This document shows positions 39,014 to 48,289 of a stretch of DNA of 64,000 bases, piece by piece; position 1 is the first letter of the stretch; every line of letters starts with the position of its first letter. The translations under genes were made by a program, and so were the position numbers. The stretch comes from an uncultured Bacteroidales bacterium (GTDB lineage: Bacteria; Bacteroidota; Bacteroidia; Bacteroidales; Bacteroidaceae), in NCBI GenBank assembly GCA_937995875.1, contig CALKIW010000120.1, positions 9,164-73,163 on the forward strand. The letters are read 5' to 3'. Under the pieces are notes generated by a model that did not search any database, was not told where the DNA came from, and saw nothing but the letters and a program-made list of their open reading frames with translations.

Positions 39014-40351
39014 ATGATAGATACAAGTGCTTTTCAGGGCAAAAAAGCAGCATATTATACATTGGGATGTAAGCTCAATTTTGCAGAAACTTCTACATTT
39101 GGGAAGCTGCTGGAGCAGATGGGCGTGTCGCCTGCAGCCAAGAATGAGAAGGCAGATATATGCCTTATCAACACTTGCTCGGTTACAGAGGTGGCAGATA
39201 CTAAGTGTCGGCAGGCCATTCGCCGTATGGTGAGAGAAAATCCCGGAGCCTTTGTAGTAGTGACGGGGTGTTATGCTCAGTTGGAAACGGAGACGGTAAG
39301 CCAAATAGACGGGGTAGACCTCGTGTTGGGTGCAAACGAAAAAGCCGACTTGGTACAACATCTTTCGGAAGCCTGGTCTATGCCACGCGAGGGGCACTTA
39401 CATCAGTTCCAAAGCGTGAAGACGCGCGATATTAAGAGTTTCCAGCCCTCCTGCGCTTGTGGAAACCGAACGCGCTACTTTCTCAAAGTGCAGGATGGTT
39501 GCAGTTATTTCTGCACCTATTGTACGATTCCCTTTGCACGAGGCCTCTCGCGCAACCCGACTATAGCGTCTCTGGTTGCACAAGCGGAAGAAGCGGCAAG
39601 TGAGGGCGGCAAGGAGATTGTACTGACGGGGGTAAACATTGGTGATTTTGGCAGAACGACGGGCGAAAGTTTTCTCGACTTGGTTAAGGCGCTTGACAAG
39701 GTGGAGGGCATCCATCGTTTCCGTATCAGCAGCTTGGAGCCGGACCTTCTTGACGACGAACTTATAGAATATTGTGCGCATTCGCGAGCTTTCATGCCGC
39801 ATTTTCATATTCCCTTGCAAAGTGGGAGTGACGAAGTTTTGAAGTTGATGCACCGCCGTTACGACACCGCCCTTTTTGCTCACAAGATTAACCTCATCAA
39901 GGAAAAGATGCCAAATGCGTTTATCGGAGTGGATGTAATGGTAGGCTCACGGGGTGAAACACCGGAGTATTTTGAGGATTGCTATCAATTCATAGAGAGT
40001 CTTCCCATAACCCAACTCCATGTATTCCCCTACTCGGAACGACCGGGAACGGCCGCGCTGCGAATTCCTTACGTGGTGAGCGACGAGGATAAGAAGCATC
40101 GTTCAAAGCGGTTGTTGGAGCTTTCAGACCGCAAGACAGCGGATTTTTATGCCCAGTTTATAGGACAGGAAGCCGATGTGCTTTTCGAAAAGGCGTCACG
40201 GGGGAAGGCCATGCATGGCTTTACGCCTAACTATATTCGTGTGGAGTTGGCACCTCGCGAGGCAAAAGAGGAGTTTGATAATCAGATTATGCGTGTGCAG
40301 CTTGGCGATTTCAATCACGACAAAACGGCCCTTCGCGCCACCCTTATATAA
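39014..40351 (+). CDS. mtaB: tRNA (t6A37) methylthiotransferase MtaB
   Basis: The protein has 445 residues from the ATG at 39014 (MIDTSAFQGKKAAYYTLGCK); the longer ORF crosses the promoter. It adds a methylthio group to threonylcarbamoyl-adenosine 37 of tRNAs that read ANN codons. Seen: the N-terminal MTTase domain with three cluster Cys (TLGCKLNFAE, INTCSVTEV, VTGCYAQ), the radical SAM domain with C-x3-C-x2-C (DGCSYFCTYCTIPFARG), HIPLQSGSDEVLKLMHRRY, and a C-terminal TRAM-like region (about 375-445). The TLGCKLNFAE form and length favour MtaB over MiaB or RimO. A glycosyltransferase gene follows after 67 bases. Confidence 0.93.
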   Translation: MIDTSAFQGKKAAYYTLGCKLNFAETSTFGKLLEQMGVSPAAKNEKADICLINTCSVTEVADTKCRQAIRRMVRENPGAFVVVTGCYAQLETETVSQIDGVDLVLGANEKADLVQHLSEAWSMPREGHLHQFQSVKTRDIKSFQPSCACGNRTRYFLKVQDGCSYFCTYCTIPFARGLSRNPTIASLVAQAEEAASEGGKEIVLTGVNIGDFGRTTGESFLDLVKALDKVEGIHRFRISSLEPDLLDDELIEYCAHSRAFMPHFHIPLQSGSDEVLKLMHRRYDTALFAHKINLIKEKMPNAFIGVDVMVGSRGETPEYFEDCYQFIESLPITQLHVFPYSERPGTAALRIPYVVSDEDKKHRSKRLLELSDRKTADFYAQFIGQEADVLFEKASRGKAMHGFTPNYIRVELAPREAKEEFDNQIMRVQLGDFNHDKTALRATLI

Positions 40352-40418
40352 ATATAGGTGAGTCGGGCAAGTCTTAGGCAGAGCCATTGACAAGAGCAAT
40401 CTATAGTAAAATGTTTTT

Positions 40419-41456
40419 ATGCAAGTAGCCATTGTTATTTTAAACTGGAACGGGGCGGATATGATGAAACGTTATCTGCCCATCGTGTTGAAGTATTCGC
40501 AGGATGAAGGAGAAGTTTGGGTTGCCGACAACGCATCTACAGACAACTCCATGCAGATGCTTCGGGAGCAGTTCCCGCAGGTCAGGACTATTCAGCTTGA
40601 CAGGAACTATGGCTTTGCAGAGGGCTACAACAGGGCGTTGGCGCAGATAGAAGCGGAGTATTATATTTTGCTCAACTCCGATGTGGAGGTGACGAGGGGA
40701 TGGCTTACCGAATTGCTCAGCTATATGGATGGGCACCCCGAAGTTGCCGCTTGCCAGCCGAAACTCCTCTCTGTTTCCGACAAACATAAGTTTGAATATG
40801 CCGGAGCTTCCGGTGGAATGATCGACCAATACGGCTATCCGTTCTGTCGTGGGCGCATTTTTGACACGATAGAAACGGACGAAGGACAATATAATGATGT
40901 GGCGGAGATACATTGGGCTACGGGTGCCTGTCTCATGGTGCGCTCGGCAGACTATTGGCGTGTGAGGGGACTCGATGGCCGATTTTTTGCGCACAACGAG
41001 GAGATAGACTTTTGTTGGCGCCTCCGGTTGTTGGGGCGCGGTATCGTCTGTATCCCTTCGAGCGTGGTGTATCATGTGGGTGGGGGAACGTTGCCCAAGA
41101 GTAATCCTATGAAGACATACCTGAATTTTCGCAACAACCTTACCATGCTGTATAAGAATCTGGCGGATGGCGAACTGCATCGGGTGATGCGCATACGTTA
41201 CTTCTTAGACTATCTTGCCGCCTTCCAAACGCTTATCATCAACCGCAATGTCGGCGATTTCAAAGCTATTTTCAAAGCTCGAAAGGCGTTTAAACGGTGG
41301 CGCTACGAGTTTGCGGACGACCGTGCGACAATTCAGCGCAGCCGTGTCAAGACCTGTTTCAACGAACTGGCACCCTTTTCCATCCTTTGGCAGTATTATG
41401 CCAAAGGTAAGAGAGAGTTCAGGGCATTACCCGGAACCTTTCTAAAACGCAAATAG
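40419..41456 (+). CDS. Glycosyltransferase family 2
   Basis: The protein has 345 residues. The GT-A fold starts at once: VAIVILNWNGADMMKRYLP, VWVADNASTDNSMQML (nucleotide-sugar site), NYGFAEGYNRAL, and the metal-binding LLNSDVEV, then an acceptor-site region ATGACLMVRSADYW and HNEEIDFCWRLRLLGRG. This pattern is that of rhamnosyltransferase/WcaA-like enzymes that build surface polysaccharide. The C-terminal 80 residues are basic and helical, probably membrane-associated. It stands alone after mtaB without other polysaccharide genes; donor and acceptor are unknown. Confidence 0.9.
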   Translation: MQVAIVILNWNGADMMKRYLPIVLKYSQDEGEVWVADNASTDNSMQMLREQFPQVRTIQLDRNYGFAEGYNRALAQIEAEYYILLNSDVEVTRGWLTELLSYMDGHPEVAACQPKLLSVSDKHKFEYAGASGGMIDQYGYPFCRGRIFDTIETDEGQYNDVAEIHWATGACLMVRSADYWRVRGLDGRFFAHNEEIDFCWRLRLLGRGIVCIPSSVVYHVGGGTLPKSNPMKTYLNFRNNLTMLYKNLADGELHRVMRIRYFLDYLAAFQTLIINRNVGDFKAIFKARKAFKRWRYEFADDRATIQRSRVKTCFNELAPFSILWQYYAKGKREFRALPGTFLKRK

Positions 41457-41470
41457 GCGGTATCGTATCA

Positions 41471-41511
41471 TGACATTGCTACGGTTTTGCAATGTCGAAT
41501 TCGAGTTTTTA
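41471..41511 (+). terminator. Hairpin after the glycosyltransferase gene
   Basis: GACATTGC (41472-41479) pairs perfectly with GCAATGTC (41489-41496). A T run (GAGTTTTTAAC) begins about 10 bases later. Confidence 0.65.
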
Positions 41512-41578
41512 ACGTTAAACCTCTATAAATTCATCAAACTTTTATTGAAGGAAGTAGATGAGTTTAAGAAATAATCCC

Positions 41579-41586
41579 TATATTTG
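41579..41586 (+). promoter_or_regulatory. Promoter -7 box of hppA
   Basis: TATATTTG lies 45 bases before the hppA ATG. Confidence 0.55.
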
Positions 41587-41630
41587 CTACATAGAACTAA
41601 CAAATCTATTCACGTAACAAATAACCTATT

Positions 41631-43829
41631 ATGGAAAACTTTCCTCTTGTTTTTTGGCTAATCCCAATAGCCTCTATTTGCGCGTTGGGCATGGCTTGGT
41701 ACTTCTTCCGCAGTATGATGAAAGAAGACGAGGGCACGCCCCGCATGATTGAAATAGCCGAATATGTACGCAGTGGCGCTATGGCCTATTTGAAGCAACA
41801 GTACAAGGTGGTGCTTATTGTCTTCATTGTTTTGGCAAGTATTTTTGCTGTTATGGCCTATGGCTTTAACGTTCAAAATCCTTGGGTGCCTTTCGCTTTC
41901 CTTACCGGCGGTTTCTTTAGTGGTCTTGCGGGTTTTTTCGGCATGAAAACGGCAACCTATGCCAGTGCCCGAACGGCAAATGCCGCCCGCCAGAGTTTGG
42001 ATCGAGGACTCAAGATAGCTTTCCGCTCCGGTGCTGTGATGGGGCTTGTCGTTGTTGGACTCGGCTTGCTTGATATAGCGATATGGTTTTATGTCCTCAC
42101 ACGTTTCTATCATGGCGACAACACGGCACTCATCACCATCACCACGACCATGCTTACCTTTGGTATGGGTGCTTCCACTCAGGCATTGTTTGCCCGTGTG
42201 GGTGGTGGCATCTACACCAAGGCGGCCGATGTAGGAGCTGACCTTGTGGGGAAAGTGGAGGCCAATATTCCTGAGGACGATCCTCGCAACCCTGCAACCA
42301 TTGCCGATAATGTTGGTGACAATGTGGGCGACGTGGCAGGTATGGGAGCCGATCTGTACGAAAGTTACTGTGGCTCTATTCTGAGTACGGCAGCACTTGG
42401 AGCGACAGCCTTTGCAACGTCTGCCGGCGATATGCAGATGCGTGCCGTCATAGCGCCCATGCTCATTGCGGCGGTGGGCGTGTTCCTCAGTCTGCTGGGT
42501 ATCTATATGGTACGCACTAAGGAAGGCGCCACCATGAAAGACCTTTTACGTTCGTTGGGTGTGGGCACCAACACATCGGCTGCGCTTATTGCCGTAGCCA
42601 CATTCGCTATCCTCTATCTGTTGAAGATGGAAAACTGGGTTGGCGTCAGCTTCTCTGTTATCAGTGGTCTTGCGGCAGGAGTGATTATCGGACAGGCCAC
42701 CGAATATTATACTTCGCAGAGTTACAAGCCCACCCAAGCCATTTCAGAGGCGTCCAGAACAGGTGCAGCCACTGTTATCATCAAAGGAATCGGTACGGGC
42801 ATGATTTCCACATGTGTGCCGGTGCTTACCATTTCGGTTGCCATCATGCTGAGCTTTCTATGTGCCAATGGTTTTGATATGAGCATGAGTGCGCAGAGCA
42901 TACAGACCGGTTTGTATGGTATTGGTATCGCTGCAGTGGGAATGCTTTCTACTTTGGGCATCACATTGGCTACCGACGCTTACGGACCTATCGCTGATAA
43001 TGCAGGTGGCAACGCCGAAATGTGTGAACTTGGGGAAGAAGTGCGCCATCGCACTGATGCCCTCGATGCTCTCGGCAACACCACAGCAGCTACCGGCAAG
43101 GGCTTTGCCATTGGCTCTGCTGCGCTCACGGCCTTGGCCCTTTTGGCATCTTATATTGAAGAAGTGAAAATTGCGATGCATCGCGTAGGCGACACGATGT
43201 ACAATGTTGCCGGTGAAACGATAGATGCCGCTAATGCCACCATCCCCGATTTCATGAACTATTTTCAGGTGAATCTTATGAATCCGAAGGTGCTCGTTGG
43301 AGCATTTATCGGCGCGATGGCTGCTTTCTTGTTCTGCGGACTCACCATGGGAGCCGTTGGACGTGCAGCAGAAAAAATGGTGGATGAGGTGCGTCGGCAG
43401 TTCCACGAAATCAAGGGAATACTTGAAGGAACCGGCACACCGGATTACGGCCGTTGTGTGGAAATATCAACATTGAGTGCTCAGCACGAGATGATACTTC
43501 CTTCACTGCTTGCCATTGCCATCCCCATCATAGTGGGTGTGGTGTTGGGTGTAGCTGGAGTGCTTGGCTTACTGGTTGGCGGATTGGCCGCCGGCTTTAC
43601 GCTTGCGGTGTTCATGGCCAATTCCGGTGGAGCATGGGACAATGCCAAGAAATATGTTGAAGAAGGAAACTTCGGTGGCAAGGGCTCTGATAGTCATAAG
43701 GCTACGATTGTCGGCGATACGGTTGGCGACCCCTTTAAGGATACTTCCGGCCCATCGCTCAACATTCTCATCAAACTCATGTCTATGGTGAGCATTGTGA
43801 TGGCAGGCCTCACGGTTGCCCTCGGATAG
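41631..43829 (+). CDS. hppA: K+-dependent membrane-bound pyrophosphatase (ion pump)
   Basis: The protein has 732 residues with about 16 transmembrane helices. It couples hydrolysis of pyrophosphate to ion export across the inner membrane. Seen: the PPi-binding ADVGADLVGKVEANIPEDDP and NVGDNVGDVAGMGADL, and the later acidic DAYGPIADNAGGNAEM and VGDTVGDPFKDTSGPSLN. The motif GNTTAATGKGFAIGSA has Ala where K+-independent enzymes have Lys, marking the K+-dependent class. In Bacteroidota that class includes Na+ pumps and Na+/H+ dual pumps, so sodium export is likely, but the ion is not proven by this sequence. It is monocistronic, ending at a large shared terminator. Confidence 0.95.
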   Translation: MENFPLVFWLIPIASICALGMAWYFFRSMMKEDEGTPRMIEIAEYVRSGAMAYLKQQYKVVLIVFIVLASIFAVMAYGFNVQNPWVPFAFLTGGFFSGLAGFFGMKTATYASARTANAARQSLDRGLKIAFRSGAVMGLVVVGLGLLDIAIWFYVLTRFYHGDNTALITITTTMLTFGMGASTQALFARVGGGIYTKAADVGADLVGKVEANIPEDDPRNPATIADNVGDNVGDVAGMGADLYESYCGSILSTAALGATAFATSAGDMQMRAVIAPMLIAAVGVFLSLLGIYMVRTKEGATMKDLLRSLGVGTNTSAALIAVATFAILYLLKMENWVGVSFSVISGLAAGVIIGQATEYYTSQSYKPTQAISEASRTGAATVIIKGIGTGMISTCVPVLTISVAIMLSFLCANGFDMSMSAQSIQTGLYGIGIAAVGMLSTLGITLATDAYGPIADNAGGNAEMCELGEEVRHRTDALDALGNTTAATGKGFAIGSAALTALALLASYIEEVKIAMHRVGDTMYNVAGETIDAANATIPDFMNYFQVNLMNPKVLVGAFIGAMAAFLFCGLTMGAVGRAAEKMVDEVRRQFHEIKGILEGTGTPDYGRCVEISTLSAQHEMILPSLLAIAIPIIVGVVLGVAGVLGLLVGGLAAGFTLAVFMANSGGAWDNAKKYVEEGNFGGKGSDSHKATIVGDTVGDPFKDTSGPSLNILIKLMSMVSIVMAGLTVALG

Positions 43830-43857
43830 TTTTCGGAAATATTCAGACAACGAAGGG

Positions 43858-43924
43858 TTGGAGAAGTGTAGACTTTCTGTTTGTGCCTCAAACGGTCAGC
43901 AAATAGAAAACCAGACTTCTCCAA
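43858..43924. terminator. Bidirectional terminator between hppA and the SpoU methyltransferase gene
   Basis: TTGGAGAAGT (43858-43867) pairs with ACTTCTCCAA (43915-43924), and inside are TTTCT/AGAAA and TTTG/CAAA pairs. TGCTTTGTTTTTACG follows on the plus strand. Confidence 0.75.
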
Positions 43925-43934
43925 TGCTTTGTTT

Positions 43935-44735
43935 TTACGACTTTCTCAATTCCCAAAACGCTACTGCTGCCGCTGCTGCCACATTAAGTGAGTCCACGCC
44001 GTGAGCCATCGGTATGCGCACCACAGTGTCGGTTGCCGCTATCGCTTCTTGGGATAGTCCATCGCCTTCGGTCCCCATCACGATGGCAAGTTTGGGTTTG
44101 GTCTTCAACATTGGATCGTCGAGCGTTATAGAATTGTCGTCGAGTGCCATCGCCACCGTATGGAAATCCCACTGATGCAGCGTTTCTACTGTTCCGTCGA
44201 GCCAGGTCCAAGGCACTAAAAACACTGACCCCATCGACACCCTCACCGATCTGCGGTTGAAAGGGTCGCACGACGTTCGAGTGAGCAACACCCCGTCGAT
44301 ACCCAGGGCTGCGGCCGAACGAAAGATTGCACCGATATTGGTTGTGTCTACCACTCCATCAATCACCACTACTCTTGACGCCTCCCTGCACACATCTTCC
44401 ATCGATGGACATTCTTTGCGACGCATGGCGCAGAGCACGCCTCGTGTGAGCGTGTAGCCCGTGAGTTGTGCCAGAAGTTCGCGGCTGCCCGTATAGACGG
44501 GAATGTCTCCACATTGCATGATAATGTCGGCGGCGTCTCCGTTGATGTGTCGTTGTTCGCACAATAGGGATATCGGCTCATACCCGGCCTTCAGGGCAAC
44601 GCGTATCACTTTGGGGCTTTCTGCGATGATGGTTCCTTCCTGAGGATGGAGTTTGTTGCGCAACTGATGGTCGGTGAGTTTGCAGAACACTCCGACGCCG
44701 GGATGGTCCAATGTGGTTATCTTGATAATAGGCAT
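43935..44735 (-). CDS. TrmH/SpoU family RNA 2'-O-methyltransferase
   Basis: The protein has 266 residues. A small N-terminal RNA-binding region (about 1-100; IIAESPKVIRVALKAGYEPI) is followed by the knotted SPOUT domain: VVVIDGVVDTTNIGAIFRSAAALGIDGVLL (motif 1 with Asn and Arg), AIVMGTEGDGLS (motif 2) and IPMAHGVDSLNVAAAAAVAF (motif 3, forming the SAM-binding knot). It methylates a ribose in rRNA or tRNA with SAM; whether it is the RlmB, TsnR or TrmH type is not decided by the visible motifs. Its start is 10 bases after the metH stop, so it is probably the third gene of metF-metH-spoU. Confidence 0.9.
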   Translation of the reverse strand: MPIIKITTLDHPGVGVFCKLTDHQLRNKLHPQEGTIIAESPKVIRVALKAGYEPISLLCEQRHINGDAADIIMQCGDIPVYTGSRELLAQLTGYTLTRGVLCAMRRKECPSMEDVCREASRVVVIDGVVDTTNIGAIFRSAAALGIDGVLLTRTSCDPFNRRSVRVSMGSVFLVPWTWLDGTVETLHQWDFHTVAMALDDNSITLDDPMLKTKPKLAIVMGTEGDGLSQEAIAATDTVVRIPMAHGVDSLNVAAAAAVAFWELRKS

Positions 44736-44745
44736 GTGTTGTTTT

Positions 44746-47700
44746 TTACTTTATCTTCTGTTCTCCCACCACAAAATAGGTTGAATGTGGGGATGCCAGA
44801 TAGAAACCGCAGGTAGAGGCTTGGGGATACATGGCACCGTTTTCTGTCAGTTTGATGCCAATACGGCTTAGATTCAGGAGTTGATCTATTTTGAAAATCT
44901 GGAGCTGATCGGGCAGAGAGGGATAGCCTACGGCCGGTCGAATGCCCCGATAGGCAGCCGAAAACATCTGTTTTATGCTTAGATGTTCGTCGGGAGCATA
45001 TCCCCAAAGTTCTTTTCTCACTTTAGCGTGCAGCCATTCGCTTGTCGCTTCGACCAGCCGGTCGCAGATGCCTTGTAGGAGCAAGGCCTCGTATGAGCTG
45101 TCATCCCTCTTAAGGTTTTCCAATAGTTTGATAAGTTTTTCGGACAAGGTGATGGCAAAGCAACCGACATGGTCACCATATCCTTTGGGGGCAATAAAGT
45201 CGCACAAGGCGAGGTTATAGCCCGTCTTTCCGGCTTTCTTCTGACGAGGGGTGGGAATGACAATGTGATGATGGCAGGAATTGCAGCATCGTTCCGGCTC
45301 GTCAATCACGATGGAGACGTTATCGGAATACGCTTGAAAGAATCCGACAAGAGCCGTCATGGTCATACCCTCACGTGTCAGTGTGTTCAACAAAGCTTCT
45401 GCCTCTGCCTGAATATCTCTCGCCTCTTGTGATTGTTTTTGTACCTGCCAAAGATTTCTAAAGGAAATCCAGTTGATGTATGGACGTACCTCTGCAATGG
45501 GGATGCGCTCTAAGAGTTTCACTCCGGAGAACGACGGACGGAAGATGGTCTCTTGGCCCCAATCTATGTTGATTCTCTTGATATTTTCCGAAGCCAGATT
45601 GCCCTTACGGGCTTTCTTGCCCTCATAATTGTTTCTCATGCGTTCCTGTTCGCCCTTTAGTTTTTCGAGATATTCTTCACGTTCGTTGGTCAGCAGTTTA
45701 TGGGCGATGATGGCGTCTTGAGAGGCATCCTTTACGTAGATGACGGGCCCTCGATATAGCGGTGCAATCTTTGTTGCCGTATGCAGGGCAGAGGTGGTTG
45801 CTCCTCCTATGAATAAAGGTTTTGTAATTCCTGCCTTGTTCAGTTCCGTTGCAACATTGCACATCTCGTTGAGCGACGGTGTGATTAGTCCGCTTAGGGC
45901 TATAAAGTCTGCTTCTTCGGATTTTGCGGCTTTCACAATGCGTTCCGCTTCTACCATCACCCCTAAGTCCGTTACGTCAAAGTTGTTACAACTCAATACG
46001 ATGGCTGTAATGTTTTTGCCTATATCGTGCACATCGCCCTTGACCGTTGCGACGAGAAATTTGCCCAGACTTCGCCCTGCATTTTTCTTTTGTTCGGTGA
46101 TATACGGGTTTAGTATTTCCACAGCGGTCTTCATGGTGCGTGCGGATTTCACCACTTGCGGAAGGAACATTTTGCCTTCCCCAAAGAGGTCTCCAACAAG
46201 GGTCATGCCTTCCATCAGCGGTCCGTCGATAATGGCTTGTGGCGAATCGTAGACCGAAAGAGCTTCCAGCAAATCATTTTTCAAATGTTTGGTTTCTCCA
46301 AATTGTAGTGCATATACCAATCGCTCTTGCAAGGACATGGAGGCTAATTGGGTATCTGAAGTGGGCTCCGTAACCTTTCTGTCAGCGTATTTGCCTGCAA
46401 CTTCGATAAGTTGCTCCTCTGCGTCCTCCGTTCGGCAGAGAATGGTATCCTCCAACACTTTCAACAGCTCTTGGGGAATGTTGTCATACATCACCCTTGT
46501 GGCAGGATTGAGAATGGCCATGTCAAGTCCCGCCTCGATGGCATGATAGAGGAACACTGCGTGCATGGCTTCGCGAAGGTAGTTGTTTCCCCGGAAAGCA
46601 AAGGAAAGGTTGCTCACGCCGCCACTTACCTTTACACCCGGCAAATGTCGGTGTATCCATCGGGTGGCTTCAATGAAGTCTATGGCATAGCGCCGGTGCT
46701 CTTTGATTCCCGTTGCAATGGTCAGAACATTCGGGTCGAATATGATGTCTTCGGGACGTATGCCCACTTTTTGAGTAAGCAAGTTGAAGGCGCGTTGGCA
46801 GATGGCTGTTTTTCGTTCGAAGGTGACAGCTTGTCCCTGTTCGTCAAAGGCCATCACCACCATAGCAACACCATATTGTTTCAGGATAGCAGCTTTGCGC
46901 AGAAACTCTTGCTCGCCCTCTTTCAGAGAAATGGAGTTTACGATGGCCTTGCCCTGAATGCACTTCAAAGCTTCTTCTACGACATGAAACTGCGACGAGT
47001 CTATCATCCAGGGAATACGGGAAATTTCCGGGTCGGACGCCATGAGGTTGATGAAATGTTTCATCTCCTGAGCGGAATCCAACATTCCATCGTCCATATT
47101 GATGTCAAGAATCATTGCGCCGTCTTCCACTTGTTTTCGGGCAATGCTCAAAGCCTCTTCGTATTGCTTTTCATTGATGAGGCGGAGGAATTTTCTGCTG
47201 CCTGCCACGTTGCATCGCTCACCCACATTGATAAAAACGTCCGGACTGGCATGGAAAGCATCTAATCCGGCAAGCCAAGCAGTTTTGGCTTTCTTCAGCA
47301 CTCTGGGATTGTCGGCGGCTTGCACTTCATCGGCTATGCGTGCAATATGTTGAGGAGTGCTGCCGCAACATCCACCTACGATATTTAGCAATCCGTCGTC
47401 CAGAAATCCCCGCACATAAGACGCCATGCTGTCGGGGCTTTCGCTGTATTCTCCCATCTCGTCCGGCAGCCCTGCATTTGGATATGTGCAGACGTAAAAA
47501 GGACAGGATTCTGACAGCTGCTTGAGAAAAGGTCGGAGTTGAGCTGGTCCGAACGAACAGTTTATGCCTATAGCCAACGGATTGGCATAGGACACGGTGG
47601 CTACGAACGCTTCTAAATTTTGCCCGGCCAGCATACGGCCGGCAGCGTCGGCAATGGTCACAGACACGATAATGGGGACACGGCGGAATGTTTGAGAGAA

Positions 47701-48288
47701 GGCGTCTTCTGCCGCACGAAGTGCAGCTTTCACGTTAAGGGTGTCAAATACGGTTTCTATAAGGAGCAGGTCTATCCCGGCTTCGACCAATGCAGTCATC
47801 TGTTCGTTATAGGCTTCTCTGAGTTGGTCGTAGCTGATTGATCGCGATGCCGGGTCGTCCATATTCTGAGACATGGAGGCAGTCTTCCCGGTCGGCCCTA
47901 TGGATCCTGCAACAAAACGTGGCTTGTCCGGAGTAAGCGCCGTCATTCTGTCGGCCTCCTCGCGGGCGAGTTTTGCTGCCGCACGGTTTATTTCCGCAAC
48001 GTATTCCTGCATGCCGTATTCCTCTTGGGAGATGGCTTGCGCGTTGAAGGTATTGGTCTCTATGATGTCGGCCCCTGCCTCCAAATAATGGCGGTGAATC
48101 TCTCTAATGGTGTCGGGCTCGGTTAAGCATAGCAAGTCATTATTGCCCTTCAATCGTACGGACCAGTCTTTAAACAGCTTGCCTCTAAAAGAGTCTTCAT
48201 CGAGTGAAAGGTGCTGAATCATTACTCCCATCGAGCCATCAAGTACCATAACCCGATGTCTTAATATATTCGCGATGTCATCTCCCAT
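44746..48288 (-). CDS. metH: Cobalamin-dependent methionine synthase
   Basis: The protein has 1180 residues (E. coli MetH has 1227). All modules are present in order: the homocysteine domain (about 1-325; GINCSFGPAQ and GGCCGSTPQHI carry the zinc Cys), the methyl-folate pterin domain (about 345-610; INVGERCNVAGSRKFL), the cap and B12 domain (about 640-880) with the base-off motif VKGDVHDIGKNI, and the reactivation domain (about 900-1180) with the SAM motif RPAVGYPSLPDQ. It moves a methyl group from 5-methyl-THF to homocysteine, using cobalamin. It starts 1 base after the metF stop. I saw no B12 riboswitch upstream of metF. Confidence 0.97.
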   Translation of the reverse strand: MGDDIANILRHRVMVLDGSMGVMIQHLSLDEDSFRGKLFKDWSVRLKGNNDLLCLTEPDTIREIHRHYLEAGADIIETNTFNAQAISQEEYGMQEYVAEINRAAAKLAREEADRMTALTPDKPRFVAGSIGPTGKTASMSQNMDDPASRSISYDQLREAYNEQMTALVEAGIDLLLIETVFDTLNVKAALRAAEDAFSQTFRRVPIIVSVTIADAAGRMLAGQNLEAFVATVSYANPLAIGINCSFGPAQLRPFLKQLSESCPFYVCTYPNAGLPDEMGEYSESPDSMASYVRGFLDDGLLNIVGGCCGSTPQHIARIADEVQAADNPRVLKKAKTAWLAGLDAFHASPDVFINVGERCNVAGSRKFLRLINEKQYEEALSIARKQVEDGAMILDINMDDGMLDSAQEMKHFINLMASDPEISRIPWMIDSSQFHVVEEALKCIQGKAIVNSISLKEGEQEFLRKAAILKQYGVAMVVMAFDEQGQAVTFERKTAICQRAFNLLTQKVGIRPEDIIFDPNVLTIATGIKEHRRYAIDFIEATRWIHRHLPGVKVSGGVSNLSFAFRGNNYLREAMHAVFLYHAIEAGLDMAILNPATRVMYDNIPQELLKVLEDTILCRTEDAEEQLIEVAGKYADRKVTEPTSDTQLASMSLQERLVYALQFGETKHLKNDLLEALSVYDSPQAIIDGPLMEGMTLVGDLFGEGKMFLPQVVKSARTMKTAVEILNPYITEQKKNAGRSLGKFLVATVKGDVHDIGKNITAIVLSCNNFDVTDLGVMVEAERIVKAAKSEEADFIALSGLITPSLNEMCNVATELNKAGITKPLFIGGATTSALHTATKIAPLYRGPVIYVKDASQDAIIAHKLLTNEREEYLEKLKGEQERMRNNYEGKKARKGNLASENIKRINIDWGQETIFRPSFSGVKLLERIPIAEVRPYINWISFRNLWQVQKQSQEARDIQAEAEALLNTLTREGMTMTALVGFFQAYSDNVSIVIDEPERCCNSCHHHIVIPTPRQKKAGKTGYNLALCDFIAPKGYGDHVGCFAITLSEKLIKLLENLKRDDSSYEALLLQGICDRLVEATSEWLHAKVRKELWGYAPDEHLSIKQMFSAAYRGIRPAVGYPSLPDQLQIFKIDQLLNLSRIGIKLTENGAMYPQASTCGFYLASPHSTYFVVGEQKIK

Positions 48289-48289
48289 T

